A stretch of 64,000 nucleotides of DNA, taken from assembly GCF_034190915.1 (NCBI RefSeq), contig NW_026947484.1, positions 80,857,982 to 80,921,981 of the forward strand. Reading direction: 5' to 3'. The position numbers and the translations under genes were made by a program. How positions within the stretch are numbered: position 1 is the stretch's first letter; every line of letters begins with the position of its first letter. Below the pieces are notes generated by a model. The model did no database searches. It worked only from the letters and a program-made list of their open reading frames with translations, and was not told the DNA's origin. Source of the DNA: Cavia porcellus. Lineage: Eukaryota; Chordata; Mammalia; Rodentia; Caviidae. Below are positions 24,504 through 35,608 of this stretch, one piece after another.

Positions 24504-25649
24504 TAAAGTGACTTGCTAATTAGAAAAGGGTCAAAGTAAAAGAAATTATAAACTATATGCTTTTATAATTACAGCGTTTTGTTCTGGTGGGATGTTACTT
24601 TACTGCTTGTAATTATATTTAAAAACATTTAAGAGGGAGGGATGTAACAATGACCTTTATTAGTAAAATCTTAAATGTTTTTAATATTGCTGATTTGCCA
24701 GGATATTTGATGTTTTGTAGAGTGAAATGCAATCTCATATCTCTTTGAAAGTAACTTTTAAAAAGTTGAAATAAAGAAAAGGTAAGATTTTTGGCAATGT
24801 TTCTTTGCAGCCTTAAAATTTCAAATTGATTTTTAATTAATTTGTAATGCCTGTTTAGAGAAATTCAGAAATATTTTTTATTTTCAAAAGGAAGGAACAA
24901 AGAAAAAAGTTTAATTTGTATTTCACAAATAACTGTCATTTTCTAAATATTTTATTTACATATGTAAGTAATTTTTTCTAGAAATTTAAGATGGGATATG
25001 TGTATGTACCAGTTACCCAAGATGAATGTATCTGCAGGACTACATATTATGAAAATATACTAGTAAAAATCTTCAAGTGCTATGTTAAGATTCTGATACT
25101 TTGATATATTACTCATGTTTATTTATGATCTTAATGCTGGGAGATGATACAATTCAAACTTAGATCTAATTTGCTTCATAAGACTCCCTTTTAATCACCT
25201 TATGCATACCTCATTAAATACATAACGTATGTATAGTATTTAGCATTATGTCTGTCACTTGATGGGCTCTTAGTAAAGTTTACTGTTGCATTGCTTCTTC
25301 TTCATTGTTCTGTATAAAATTATGCAGTTAACTATGTTAGAACTTTCTGATTTTTAAGATGTGATTTTCACTGAGTTTAACAGATGATTTTTGATATAAG
25401 TATTGAAAGATAAAATTAGTAATAGTTCAGTAAATATACAAATAAATAACAAACTTGTAAAAATGGCTTTCTTTTACATTAATTACTCGCTTTTGCATAA
25501 TAAAGATCCTGTGAAAATACCTACAAAAACCTTAACTATTCAGGAATAACCTTAATTATTATTATGACATGACAATACACTGAGGCAGTATGGGAAAAAT
25601 ACTATTTGTTTCAAAAATATGAAGAATGTGAACATATAACATAGCTGTT

Positions 25650-25990
25650 TTTCAGTATTCATGGGGCATTGGTTCCAGCATCCCCCTTGGATATCAAAAT
25701 CCATAGGTGCTCAACTCTGTTATATAAAATGTCATAGTATTGTGTACAACCTATGCACATCTTCTTATTTAAATTATCTCTAGGTTTTTTATAATACCTA
25801 ATTATAAATGCTACATAAATACTATGTAAATGCTGTATAACTGGTTGTTATATTGTGTCGTGTAAAGAATAATGATGAGAAATATGTACACAACATGCAA
25901 CACGGTTATGATTTTTTTTCCAAATACTTTCCATCTGTAGTGGTTGAATCCACAAATAATCCACAGGTCGGAAATGCCATTGATTATATT
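25650..25990 (+). mobile_element. MER2/Tigger-type DNA transposon remnant
   Basis: The sequence matches the non-autonomous pogo/Tigger family of mammals: 'catggggcattggttccagc', 'ggatatcaaaatccatagg', 'gttatataaaatgtcatag', 'tggttgaatccacaaataat'. It has no transposase frame. These families stopped moving long before rodents radiated, so the copy is old. Confidence 0.75.
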
Positions 25991-26431
25991 GAACAGGGAA
26001 GATCAGTATTAGAAGAATAAGGCTTTTTTTAGAATACAGGATTATCTCTAATCCAGTTAAATCTCAGCAAAGTCATTTTAGAGAATTTGTTGAATTATTA
26101 TGAAGTTAATCTAAAATATTAATTAAATGGAATTATCATGAGAAAGAAGACATGTTTGACAACTGTAAAGTATTCTGTCTTGGTTATTGTGACTTGTGAA
26201 ACTCTTAAGATACTGTTATTAATAGTATATAATTAAATTCACAATCATAACAAATATGAAATTTTTTTGTTGAAGAGGGAAAAATAGTTGATCATTAAGT
26301 GGTGGCAGGATAGGTGGTTAGCTGTTTGGGTAACTTTCTACCTTCTTCTTGAACATGTATATCAGAATTAATTTTAGATTGATTAGGTATATAAATGGAA
26401 ATGTAGAATAAAAATCATCTCATAAAAACCT

Positions 26432-26765
26432 GAATTGGAGATGGATGTGGTGTCACATGTCTGTAATCCTGGAATTCTTGGATGCTGAAACAGGAGGATC
26501 CTAAGTTTGAGCCCAACCTGGGCAACTTACTGATAAAAGCAAGACTCTCTCAAAATTAAAAAAAAAACAACCCGAAGAGCAGAGGACTAGGAAATACAGT
26601 TCAGCAGAAATACAGTTCCCTACCTGGGAAGCTTATGGTCCTGAGTTTGATTCCTGGTACCCCTCTCCTCCCAAAAAAGAAAGACTGAGTATGTGGTAGT
26701 GTGTGGTCTCTGAGTTCAATCCCCATTACAAAAACAAAACAAAACAAAACAAAACAAAACCAAAA
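26432..26765 (+). repeat. B1-ID dimeric SINE with A-rich tail
   Basis: B1 part 26432-26565 ('gtctgtaatcctggaattc', 'ggaggatcctaagtttgag', 'gggcaactt') is followed by an ID-like part from about 26570 ('aagcttatggtcctgagttt', 'gattcctggtacc'). A second partial ID-like piece ('gagttcaatccccatta') ends in an (aaaac)n tail at 26730-26760. Confidence 0.75.
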
Positions 26766-27814
26766 ACACAAATAAATGAAAAAAATCTGAACTGGAATTT
26801 AACATCTATGCATTCTACTGGAAAACAGCATTTAAGCATCAAAACAGTAGAAGTCTGCAGCTCTTATTGCTGTTTACTATAGTTTTACACTTCTGAGGGT
26901 TAAAATAAATTATTAGAATTAAAAGGCAAACCTTAAACACAGTTTTAGCAAATCTAATAAAAGGTTAATATTCTAAAAATCTAAAGTTAAAAATACTATG
27001 TCCTTGATTACTTAAAGTATGTAACTAGTTATTTCACAAAATAATGAAGAGTTAACAGCCTTTGGAAAAAAACAAAAGCTTAATTTCACTAATTTTGAGA
27101 CCAGTGAATACTTGGAACTGTGAAGCCCACAACCTCTCATAATTTCTGAGCTGTTAAAAATCTAATGATGTGCAATGTTTCTGAAAAGTAATTTTAAAGT
27201 ATTTATAATTCTTTTGTCACATGCTATTCCTCATGATTTTCTGCTGATTTTTAAATTACAGGTAGCTGTTATGAAATAGATGTGTGTTCCTTGCAGAGAG
27301 ATAGTAAAAACAATACGGAGAGGAGTAAAAAATGGTGGCTTGCTAGGGGATCGGGCGGAGAGTCTCTCCGGAGAAATCATATTAGAAGCTAGAATATGAC
27401 AACATGGAGAGGGCCAGACGAATGGATAACAATTCTTATTAACCAAGACAGCGCAGCTGGAGGATTTAAAGTTGTGCTGAGACTGTGAAGGCTGATAACA
27501 GGAGGCTGCAAATCTGCGCCTTTAAATCAGCAAACTGACCCGTAGACCCAACAGGAAAAGCTGTGTTGGCTTTTGGTGACTGCTGGAAACTGAGACCTGG
27601 GACCCCGAGAAGTAGCCAGGACGGCCCCGCTGCACCAGAGGAGATTGTGAAAGGCTCTGGAGCTCTGAAGCCAAACGCTGTGCAGTTTTCTGACCATTCC
27701 ACGCTGTGCTGAGAGCGTAGGGAGGGCGAGCGGCATGGTGTGCAGTAGACCCAAGAGGAGGATCTGCCCCGAACCCTGGTGAGTACTGGGGACCCTGCGG
27801 CTTCTGGGGTTGGC

Positions 27815-28165
27815 CAGAGAACATCTTGGAACTAGGCAGTGCCCGCCACCACGGGGACATCAATAACACAGAGAGTCTGGCGGCAGACATCTTAGAGTTG
27901 GGCAGAACCTACAGCTTGGTGACATCACCGAGTCCCCCTTTAGGGAGGTCTGGTGGAAGACATCTTGAAATTGGGCAGAGCCTGACGCCGTGCTGGCTTC
28001 AGCGTCATACAGATAACTAGTGGAAGACATCTTGGATTTGGGCAGACCTGCTGTCCTTGTGCTCCTGTCACAGAGAGGTCTGGAAGAGAACAGCTGGGAT
28101 TTGGGCAGAAACCTGTGCCATAGTGACATTAGCTGCTTCTGGTACAGAGAGAACTGGCAGGAGCT
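27815..28165 (+). repeat. Five ~67-bp tandem units in the half-L1 5' UTR
   Basis: The core 'acatcttggatttgggcag' or a near variant occurs at 27821, 27887, 27960, 28027 and 28090, giving periods of 66, 73, 67 and 63. Between cores lie variants of 'gtgacatca' and 'acagagaggtctgg'. These are likely promoter monomers of the element. Confidence 0.8.
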
Positions 28166-28444
28166 ACTGGGGCTAAACCAAGGCTCTGCTTGGGGCCCAA
28201 TAAGCAGATACAAAATAGTCACAACTCAGTGACATCCAGAAAGTACAGCCTAATTTATGGATTGACTGGCACAGAGGCTGGAGGCTAGCCTGTACTGCCC
28301 CTGCATCCCAGCCTACCCCAGATAACAGCAAATTGGGGAGGACAGCAAAAACTCAAGTTAGCACACTTCTGAAAGCACGCTTCTAAGCAATACGGAGAGG
28401 GCCAGGGACCCCCAGGACACTCCAGTCTGAAAGAAACCAGAAAC

Positions 28445-29544
28445 ATGACAAGAGATAAAAGTTAAAAAAAATTTCCAGCTACCCAACATGAGAAAATAAG
28501 CCCAGGAGAAGTAAACACTGAAGAGAACAAGCACAGTAACCATCCAATACTCGACACATCATCAGCTGAAATTAAAAAAAGAACCTTCATGACCTCATAG
28601 ATGAATTTAAAGCTGTACTCCTGATCCAAGTGAGGCAAGATATAAAGAGATTAATTAAAGAAATGACAAGCTCTGCCCAAGAGAACACAGATGGAAGAAC
28701 TGAGGAAATCAGAAAAGAAAGAGAAACTTCTGAAGAAGAATTTAAACATAACTTAGAATACATGAAACAGATCCAAAGAGAATATCAGGAAACTAAAAAC
28801 TCCATTGAACACTGGCAAAATGCCTTGACAGAAACTAAAGACAGCCTTCTGAAACTTGAAGAGAGATTTATGGCATATGATCGTGAAAGAAAAAGCCTCT
28901 TAAAAATAACAAGGAACCAGAAAGAAGCAATTCAAAAACTGGAGGATGACAAAAAGATACATAACCTAAGAATAAAGAATGTGAGTGAGGAAGCAGGAGC
29001 AACCAAAAATGAAATACAAAAAATATGCACAGATATATTAAAGCAAAATTTCCCATGTATAGCAAAAAGAAATGATATCCAGATAAAAGAGGCATACAGA
29101 ACACCAGCTACCTACAACCAAAACAGATCTACGCCTAGACATATAATAATCAAGATTCCAGAAATCCACCAAAAGAACAGAATATTAAAAGCAGCCAGAG
29201 AAAAGATGCAGATTACCTACAACGGGAAAACTATCAAAATAACAGCAGACTTATCAACACAAACTCTTAAGTCAAGAAGGGAGTGGGGAGAAATATTCCA
29301 AGTCCTGAAAGAAAAAAATATGCAACCAAAGTTCATATACCCATCAAAACTCTCTCTCAAAATTAATGAAGAAATAAGATACTTTCAAGACAAGGAGGAA
29401 CTGTGGGAGTTCATGGCCACCAATCCAACTCTACAGAGAGCGCTGAAGGACATTACAGAGAAAGAGAGGAAGAGATACCAGGATTCCAGCAACAGTGGCA
29501 GAGAGGCCTCAGTGAACAGGGCAGACAATGGAATAAGGGAATAA
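28445..29544 (+). pseudogene. L1-type ORF1 of the half-L1, nearly intact
   Basis: ORF1p forms a coiled-coil trimer that coats element RNA. The natural ATG appears to be at 28445 (MTRDKS), parallel to MTKQNS in the antisense L1. A TAA at codon 7 and a one-base frameshift in the A run near 28574-28581 break the N-terminus; after that the frame is open for 304 codons. Visible parts: coiled coil about 28640-28930 (EYMKQIQREYQETKNSIEHW, LLKLEERF), RRM about 28930-29190, and C-terminal domain about 29200-29470 (TADLSTQTLKSRREW, FIYPSKLSLKI). Total length about 366 codons fits the family. Compared with ORF1 at 55068 it is clearly diverged, suggesting a separate lineage. Confidence 0.8.
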
Positions 29545-31210
29545 GGTGGACAAATTATAGCAGAAAAGTGGAGTAGCAGACATGAGGCAGAGACAGTAAG
29601 CTATAGTCTTTAGTATAGACAGCTCTGAAACTATATTTAAAAAAAAAAGCAGAGGTCATTGTTAATGGTGTATAACAATTTAAAAGACACAGTAGTCCTA
29701 GTGCCATATTTAGTTTGAATTTAATTTGTTCTGGTCTGTCCACTCATGTCAGATTTGAGGGCACAGACCTCTTGAACCAAAAATAGCAGGTTATACCATG
29801 GTAACTATCCTTACTTTCCTATGAACTTAAACTGAAATCCTGTATTACTTACATTGTCTTACTATGACTGATTTTAATTGAATCTGAATCATAAGACTAT
29901 AGGTTGGCCTTGGCTGATTTTATTTGAAATTGGTATGCTTGTTAGTATCAACCCTAAAAGTAGAGGCAACTACTCTGAAGATGACAAGATGTAAAGGATA
30001 TCCATACTGGTATTAACTATTAACAGCTCTCAAACCCTACAATGCTTTCAAAGTTGAGTTTTTATAAAAATAGGTAATACTATGTTTAACTATAATAAGC
30101 CGGTGTTGTGGACAAATCTATTGAAAATAACAAGAGAAAACATAGTAGCTACGGAAGATCATCTATATTGTAGTCTTATATGTCTTATCCATTGCATGTT
30201 TTTCTAGGAAATTGTTTTGCTGTCTTGCTACGACTTGGTTTTCCCTATAATACAGAGAGGATAGATATATAGGTAGAGATTCACACATGGTTTTTTTTTT
30301 TTTAAATTATTTACGGGAACAGATTATATAATGCAAGATGTAAGGAACAGATACTCTGAGGAAGAGACGCTGAGAAACCCGAGGCTCATTTTGTAACATT
30401 ATAATATAAATTCTAGCAATCTATTGTTTGCTGATTAGAATGACATTGGACTGGTTTCTTGAGTTCAACTTCAGCATATGTAGAGATGGGGAGAGCTATC
30501 ACAAAGAGAATGAGAGATGCAATGGTGGTTATTATTGTCTTCCCTAATGTTAGATCTTGAAGACCTAAAAAGCCTTCATTATCCTGTAATGATTTGATTA
30601 GTTCTGTGACATGCAATAAGTATATAAAGTGGGTGAAGATGGGGACAACTATTTGTAAGAAACTGGAGACAGTTAGGTAGACAGTGAAGATCTCTAGTGG
30701 ACTTGCTTTGAAATCTGTATTTCTTTAAATTTTTTTAAAACTGTTTTGTTCTGTTTTGATATGTTTAATCTTACCCTCTTTGAGATGTAAAACAAATGTG
30801 TAGGACTGATAACCATATTACTGAGCTTTTGTTCGATCATTGAGCAGAACTGTTTGTAGTGTCACTTTTTGAATGTCATTCTAAATACTTTAATTCTATA
30901 ACCTGAGCAGCTATTTCTAAGATGACAATATGTAAGTTATCAACCAGCAATTTCTTACCATTTGTTTTTCTGTAATTTTGTGTTATTTCTACCCTTTTTT
31001 TTAATCTCCATGTATTTTTTTGTTTCCTTTTCTTTAAATAAAAAAAACCTCAAAAAAAAAAAAAACCAATATGGAATAATTTAGGATTATAAAAAAAGGA
31101 AAAGGAAACATTAATAAAGATTGAAAAGAAAATTTAAAAATGATACTCTATTAAACCACATATTTTTCCTGGTAAAATGTTAAAAGCAGACTCCTAAAAT
31201 GAAGAACCAC

Positions 31211-31688
31211 GTGTTTTTACATAATGGAGTATTACTCAGCTATAAAGAACAATAAACTTGAGGGTTTTATAGGTAAAATTGAGACTATACTAATAAGTGA
31301 AATAAATCATGCTTACATGTGTAAATATATTGTCTGTCTAGTGTAAAAAAAACTGAAAGAGAAATAAGATCCAAAATATACAATAGATATTGTAAAAATG
31401 AAAGAGAAAGTACTCGAAAGGAAAAACAAACTGGAATAGGGAAAGGAGAAAAGAAACAAGGGAAAAGATTATACATATATACAAGATAGATAACTATACT
31501 ACTGTTCTGTTAGTTCATCAAAAAGAACAGTTTGATCATTTTTATGCCTAAATCTTGTTATCTGAACAGCTACTTTGCTGTTATTTTGTAACAATAAGCA
31601 ATATATTAACTGATGTTAATTTCCTAGTATTTTATTTTGAAATTCTGTATCATCATTTTTGTTGTTGTTTTGTTTTTTTAAAAAAATT
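31211..31688 (+). mobile_element. 5'-truncated L1 tail with perfect target duplication
   Basis: It contains 'ataatggagtattactcag', 'ctataaagaacaataaactt' and a 3' UTR with 'gaacagctactttg' at 31564, ending in a T/A-rich tail. The 15-bp duplication 'aaaatgaagaaccac' is perfect at 31197-31211 and 31689-31703. Confidence 0.92.
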
Positions 31689-31705
31689 AAAATGAAGAAC
31701 CACAA

Positions 31706-31880
31706 AGCTGAGTGCCATGGGTCACACCGGTAATCCCCTGAGCACTCTGAGAGGCTGGAACAGAAGGATAGAAAATTTGATCCTGGCCCGGGGAATTTAG
31801 AGATTTAGTGAAATCCTGTCTCAAAACAACAACAAATAAAAGGAAGGTAGGCTGGGGATGTAGTTAGGATGAGAAAATAC
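31706..31880 (+). repeat. B1-ID SINE (diverged)
   Basis: It contains 'gctgagtgccatgggtcaca', 'ccggtaatcccctgagcac', 'cctgtctcaaaacaacaac', then an ID-like start 'ggctggggatgtagttagg' near 31850. The ERV LTR begins shortly after. Confidence 0.7.
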
Positions 31881-31914
31881 AAACAATACATAAACACAAA
31901 GAATCATTTCCCAA

Positions 31915-32281
31915 TGATAGAATTGTAGGGGATGGCGGCTGAAAAGATAAGAAGTATGAAATATAAATGACCTTTATTTTAAGAATGTGGGGAGAGACCC
32001 CCTGACACCCTGGGATGCGGCATTTTCCCCCAGGGTCGGCAGTCTCTGTGTGGAACACGTGGAGTGGTGTCATATAAGTAGCCTAGGTTTGGGGTGGAAC
32101 ATAAGGGGCATTAGTGATGCACAGGTAGCCCATTGGCACTCGTTTGGCACCAGAGGTAAATTCCTAGGGGTGGGGAAGATACAGTCACAGGTAAATTCCT
32201 AGGGGTGGGGAAGATGGAGCTCCTTGGTTCCACCTGAGGCTTTACCGGCTACAGTGTGCTGTCTGGGCCAAAACTCTTTCA
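31915..32281 (-). repeat. 3' LTR of the ERV
   Basis: This is the downstream LTR in element orientation. Near its U3 start it has two copies of a 35-bp unit beginning 'ggtaaattcctaggggtggg' (32155-32189 and 32190-32215, the second partial), as enhancer repeats do in retroviral U3. TATA-like sequence is near 32075 and the reverse-strand AATAAA near 31974-31980. Confidence 0.9.
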
Positions 32282-33232
32282 TATCCCGTCTTATGATTAT
32301 TATTATGAAAAGGAATGAAGATTTCCTTCTTTACTGTTTCCTGCTGGGAGGGGGCGCTGTACTGGGGTCTAGGGGAGTCAAAGGGATGATGGTTGATGCC
32401 CCTGTAGAAGCTGGTGCCAGGTGTTTTAGCCAGGACAGCCAGGACTGGTGAATGCACGTATGTTAGACTGGAAAAACAAAGAGACAAGATGTATGAGGAG
32501 GCATGGCACTGTCATATTTAAGGACCCAGGTGAGGTAGAAGGAAAGGTGCTTTTGATTTTGATATGTCATTATATCAGGACCATGTTGAGGTAGAAACAT
32601 TTCCACAGTAAGGCAGAATTCTGAAAAATAAATGTGGGGTTAGGAGGTGTGCAGTTAGGAGAGATGATTACTCCCCCATCTGAAAGGGTAAAAGTTAAAA
32701 GGGTAGGTAGGTAAGGCTTGTCTCTGGTATGCATGACGTAGGAGTCTTTAGGAAATACTGTTAAGAGTCCTGCTGTAAAAAGAATAAGAAATTAGAAACC
32801 AAATTGGATAACAAAACATGACATCCTGAGAGTTGTGGTTGTGAGGCCTTGGTGAAATGGAGATGAGTAGGCAAAAAGATGGTTAGATCTAGGGCTGGAA
32901 GGGCACCACTTAGCCTGAGTGATGTGAAACCAGGATGGCAGTCTAGCAACTTTGATCACTGTTGAGGTTGCCAAGAATATCAGGTATGGGTCGCTGTAAC
33001 CTGGTTGTAGTCCTTGGAATGATTTGCTGTAACAGGACTTTAGCGAGTATATCAGCAGTCTCCCTGGTTGTGTGAAAGGCTTTTATATATCCTGAAAAAG
33101 TATAAACAAAGGTGAGAAGGCAAAATTTATCTGTCAGTCTTGACCAGGGTTGTCTGAGAAATTGGTGAATAAGAAAGGAAGGGAGTGGTTTATATCACTG
33201 AGGAGAGGTTTACTAGTGATAACAGGTGTAAG

Positions 33233-33559
33233 CTATTGAGGCCTCAGTGTCTGGGTCGGCTGTATAAACACAAGGGGATAAAAAGCATTTTTAAGATTTA
33301 GGACTATAGAGTGAGCAGTGGAGGGAAGATTTGGCACCACTGGGTGGATTGGGAAGAAGCAGTCTGGGACCTGCACAAAATAGGCCCTGTTTGTAAATGG
33401 CATAGGTTGACCTTTAATATCCCCTAGAGATTGAGAACTTTCTAGAGCGGTCTGAAAACTCAGGAAGAACTCTGTATATATGGCCTCTATGTCCACAAAT
33501 AGAAAGAATGTCTTACCTGAGACTTTTAGTGGGACTTGGACTCTGAGACAGACACCCAT
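33233..33559 (-). pseudogene. Remnant resembling retroviral reverse transcriptase
   Basis: A 108-codon reverse-strand open stretch contains HPVVPN and, about 20 residues on, VLNLKNAFY. The order and spacing resemble the RT segment around the first catalytic aspartate of gammaretrovirus-like pol, but that aspartate is Asn here, so it is inactive. No protease, integrase, gag or env frame could be recognised around it. Confidence 0.45.
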
Positions 33560-34429
33560 AAAGGAGGCTGTTTTTGGCCCTGAGCCCCGTCAGTCTTCAG
33601 CAGCAAGTTTAAGCAGATCTGTCAGCGATGAATCTGGCAGTGTTGGCATTTTCTGTGAGGGCTGGAAGTTAGGATGGCTTACCCACTCTCTGGTGGCTAG
33701 GACAGTCCAGTAGCCCTGGGGTACGATTCCAAAAACGCCAGGATGGGGCACTCTCTTGCCCAGTGTCTTCTGCTGCGTTGAGGCATGGTCCCTGGAGGGG
33801 GGGCCCAGGCAGCTTCATCTTGTGTTGGTTTACCTGTCTGTGAACTCCCAAGTGTCTCTGTTATTGAAACCATGAAAAACCATATTAAGGTCTCTATGAG
33901 GTTTGAAGGTCAAGTTTTGCCTTTTTGTTTGGGATTTGGACTATAGTAGAAGGTATATGTAGAATTAAGTAAGTATGCAGGAGCCAAATATAATCAACAG
34001 GGTATTTATGACAGGTCCAGAGAATTTTAGGAACTGACATGTCATTTATGTCATATATAAGTATCTCTTTATGTTATTAAAATGTCTAATGCCGTCTGAT
34101 TTTTGGAGGATGGACTGTTTAATTAATTTTAGTTGTTAAATATTTAGGAGATCAGTGACAATACAGTATAATGTAGGCAGTAAGCTTAAAATAGAACATT
34201 ACTGGTGGTTTACAGCAAAAGGAATTTATAATTACCCCTTAATTTTGGTTGTTAAACATGTAGGAGATTGCTGAAGGCTTTAATTGATAAACAAGGCTGG
34301 TAAAATTACCAGGTGGTTACTTCCCCGTTTATCAGCCAAAGTCTTGTCTATTGCTGGCTTATTTGACCTTGATTAAATAGTTTGAGAATGTAAAAAATAG
34401 CATCTCTGAGCTGAGCCACCGAGCTGCTG

Positions 34430-35040
34430 TTTATCTGTGTTTGTGGTCTAGCACGCAGGCAGAGCACACCCAGTGTGGGGGCAGGGCACGAAGAATGAAG
34501 GTGGGGTGAGTGCCGGGACATAGCATTCAGGGTGGGCCTGGAACTGCCCCGGAAAAGCGCACAAGGTGGAAGTGGTGGCAGCGGGTGCACGGCGCACCAG
34601 GGGCAGAGCTGGGAGGCAGAGCTGGGACGCAGCGTGAAGCTGGGACCCTACACACTGGGACCCTGCGCAGGGCTGGGGTACTGCGTGAGGCTGGAACTGC
34701 CCGTGGGACACGTGGAGTAGGGCACGGTGTTAGAGCTGACTCTGCACGGACCTGGAGTGCAGCATGAGAGCCAAGATACTGTGCGGAGTTGGGGCGCGGA
34801 GTGAAAGCTTAAAGCAGCCTGTGAAAGCTTAAAGCAGCCTGCGTGTATCTCTCAACACTGTTAGGGTGCACCTCCCATCTCAGCACAGTGGGGGGAGGAA
34901 AAGCAGCGAGGAAACAAAGGGGATGCTGGCGGTAAAGGTCACACATTCTCAAAACAAAGGCTTAAAGATAGAGAGTTTTGTAAACTTGTCAGTGTGATAA
35001 GCCATGGTATGGTTTTTTGCGGGGGGGGGGGGGGGGGGAG
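34430..35040 (-). repeat. GC-rich ERV leader with repeats and poly-C tract
   Basis: The region is much richer in G+C than its surroundings and has repeated 'gctgggac' motifs (34600-34690). An exact 20-bp tandem duplication lies at 34801-34820 and 34821-34840. A G run of about 19 (poly-C in element orientation) is at 35020-35038. It lies about 570-1180 bp downstream of the primer site in element orientation. Open frames on both strands here follow composition and show no protein similarity I recognise. Confidence 0.6.
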
Positions 35041-35588
35041 ACAGGAAGTGGTCCCCAAGATAAAATCTGGTGTGGGTCTAGCCCACGGAGTTATAGCCAG
35101 ATGAGGCAAGGAACCATGGTCTACTAAGTTTAAGTTGTCACTTTTTACTTGTTTTAGATCGATCGGTATTTTGGTTCCAAAGCTCGTAATAATTGGCTGT
35201 CACCAGTATATATACAAGTGGATTTCTCATGGGTTTTAGTAACAGCTCTGCCTGTGAGAACTTAAAAAGTTCTGAAGGATGTGAGAGTTCCTCAATGTGA
35301 ACCCAGGTTGGTCCAGAGAAACTCTGCCTTGGGGTGTCTAAGGACATGAGAGTGTCACGTGAACCCACGGAAAAGGGGAGAAAACCCGCCTGAGGCCTGG
35401 CCCAGTGGCAATCTCCAGGGGTTGCTCACCTGTGGTAAATTGAGTCGGTGTTGTTTGCGAGCCAGCAGCGACAAGTTTACAGCTCCCGAGTGTAGAAGTG
35501 ATGAACTAGGTAACCATCCAGGATGTAGTCTAGTCCTGAACGGCAGGAGACTCAGACTGGGAGAATCCCAGGAGTCTCTCATCTGCCA

Positions 35589-35606
35589 TTCCCAGTCAGG
35601 GAACCA
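35589..35606 (-). other. Retroviral primer binding site, tRNA-Glu type
   Basis: The reverse strand reads TGGTTCCCTGACTGGGAA, two bases inside the 5' LTR. The site complementary to the tRNA-Glu 3' end differs at one base (C to T at position 13). The position and fit fix the orientation of the element. Confidence 0.85.
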
Positions 35607-35608
35607 TA

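Larger units (their letters stand above)
27310..31067 (+). mobile_element. HAL1-like half-L1: 5' UTR, ORF1, 3' UTR, no ORF2
   Basis: On the sense strand: a GC-rich 5' UTR (27310-28444) with ~67-bp tandem units, an L1-type ORF1 (28445-29544), then about 1.5 kb of non-coding sequence ending in A-rich 'ctttaaataaaaaaaacctc' and a poly-A near 31067. No ORF2 sequence is present between ORF1 and the tail. The last part (from about 30630) is homologous to the 3' UTRs of the full L1 copies. HAL1 elements are known mammalian L1 derivatives with just this structure; they depend on L1 ORF2 protein. 'caatacgga' at 27311 and 'caatatgga' near 31069 could be a weak target duplication. An L1 copy that lost ORF2 by deletion is the alternative. 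Confidence 0.7.

Noticed and set aside
27522..28222. Several reverse-strand frames of 75-122 codons
   Set aside because: They are antisense to the half-L1 5' UTR repeats and follow base composition.
28630..29544. Host gene encoding a 304-residue coiled-coil protein starting at 28630
   Set aside because: The first codon is GTG, the frame is the body of L1 ORF1 with its true start at 28445, and it sits between L1-type UTRs.
34448..34767. Overlapping frames on both strands in the ERV interior
   Set aside because: GC-rich repeated sequence gives open frames on both strands; none resembles gag, pol or env.
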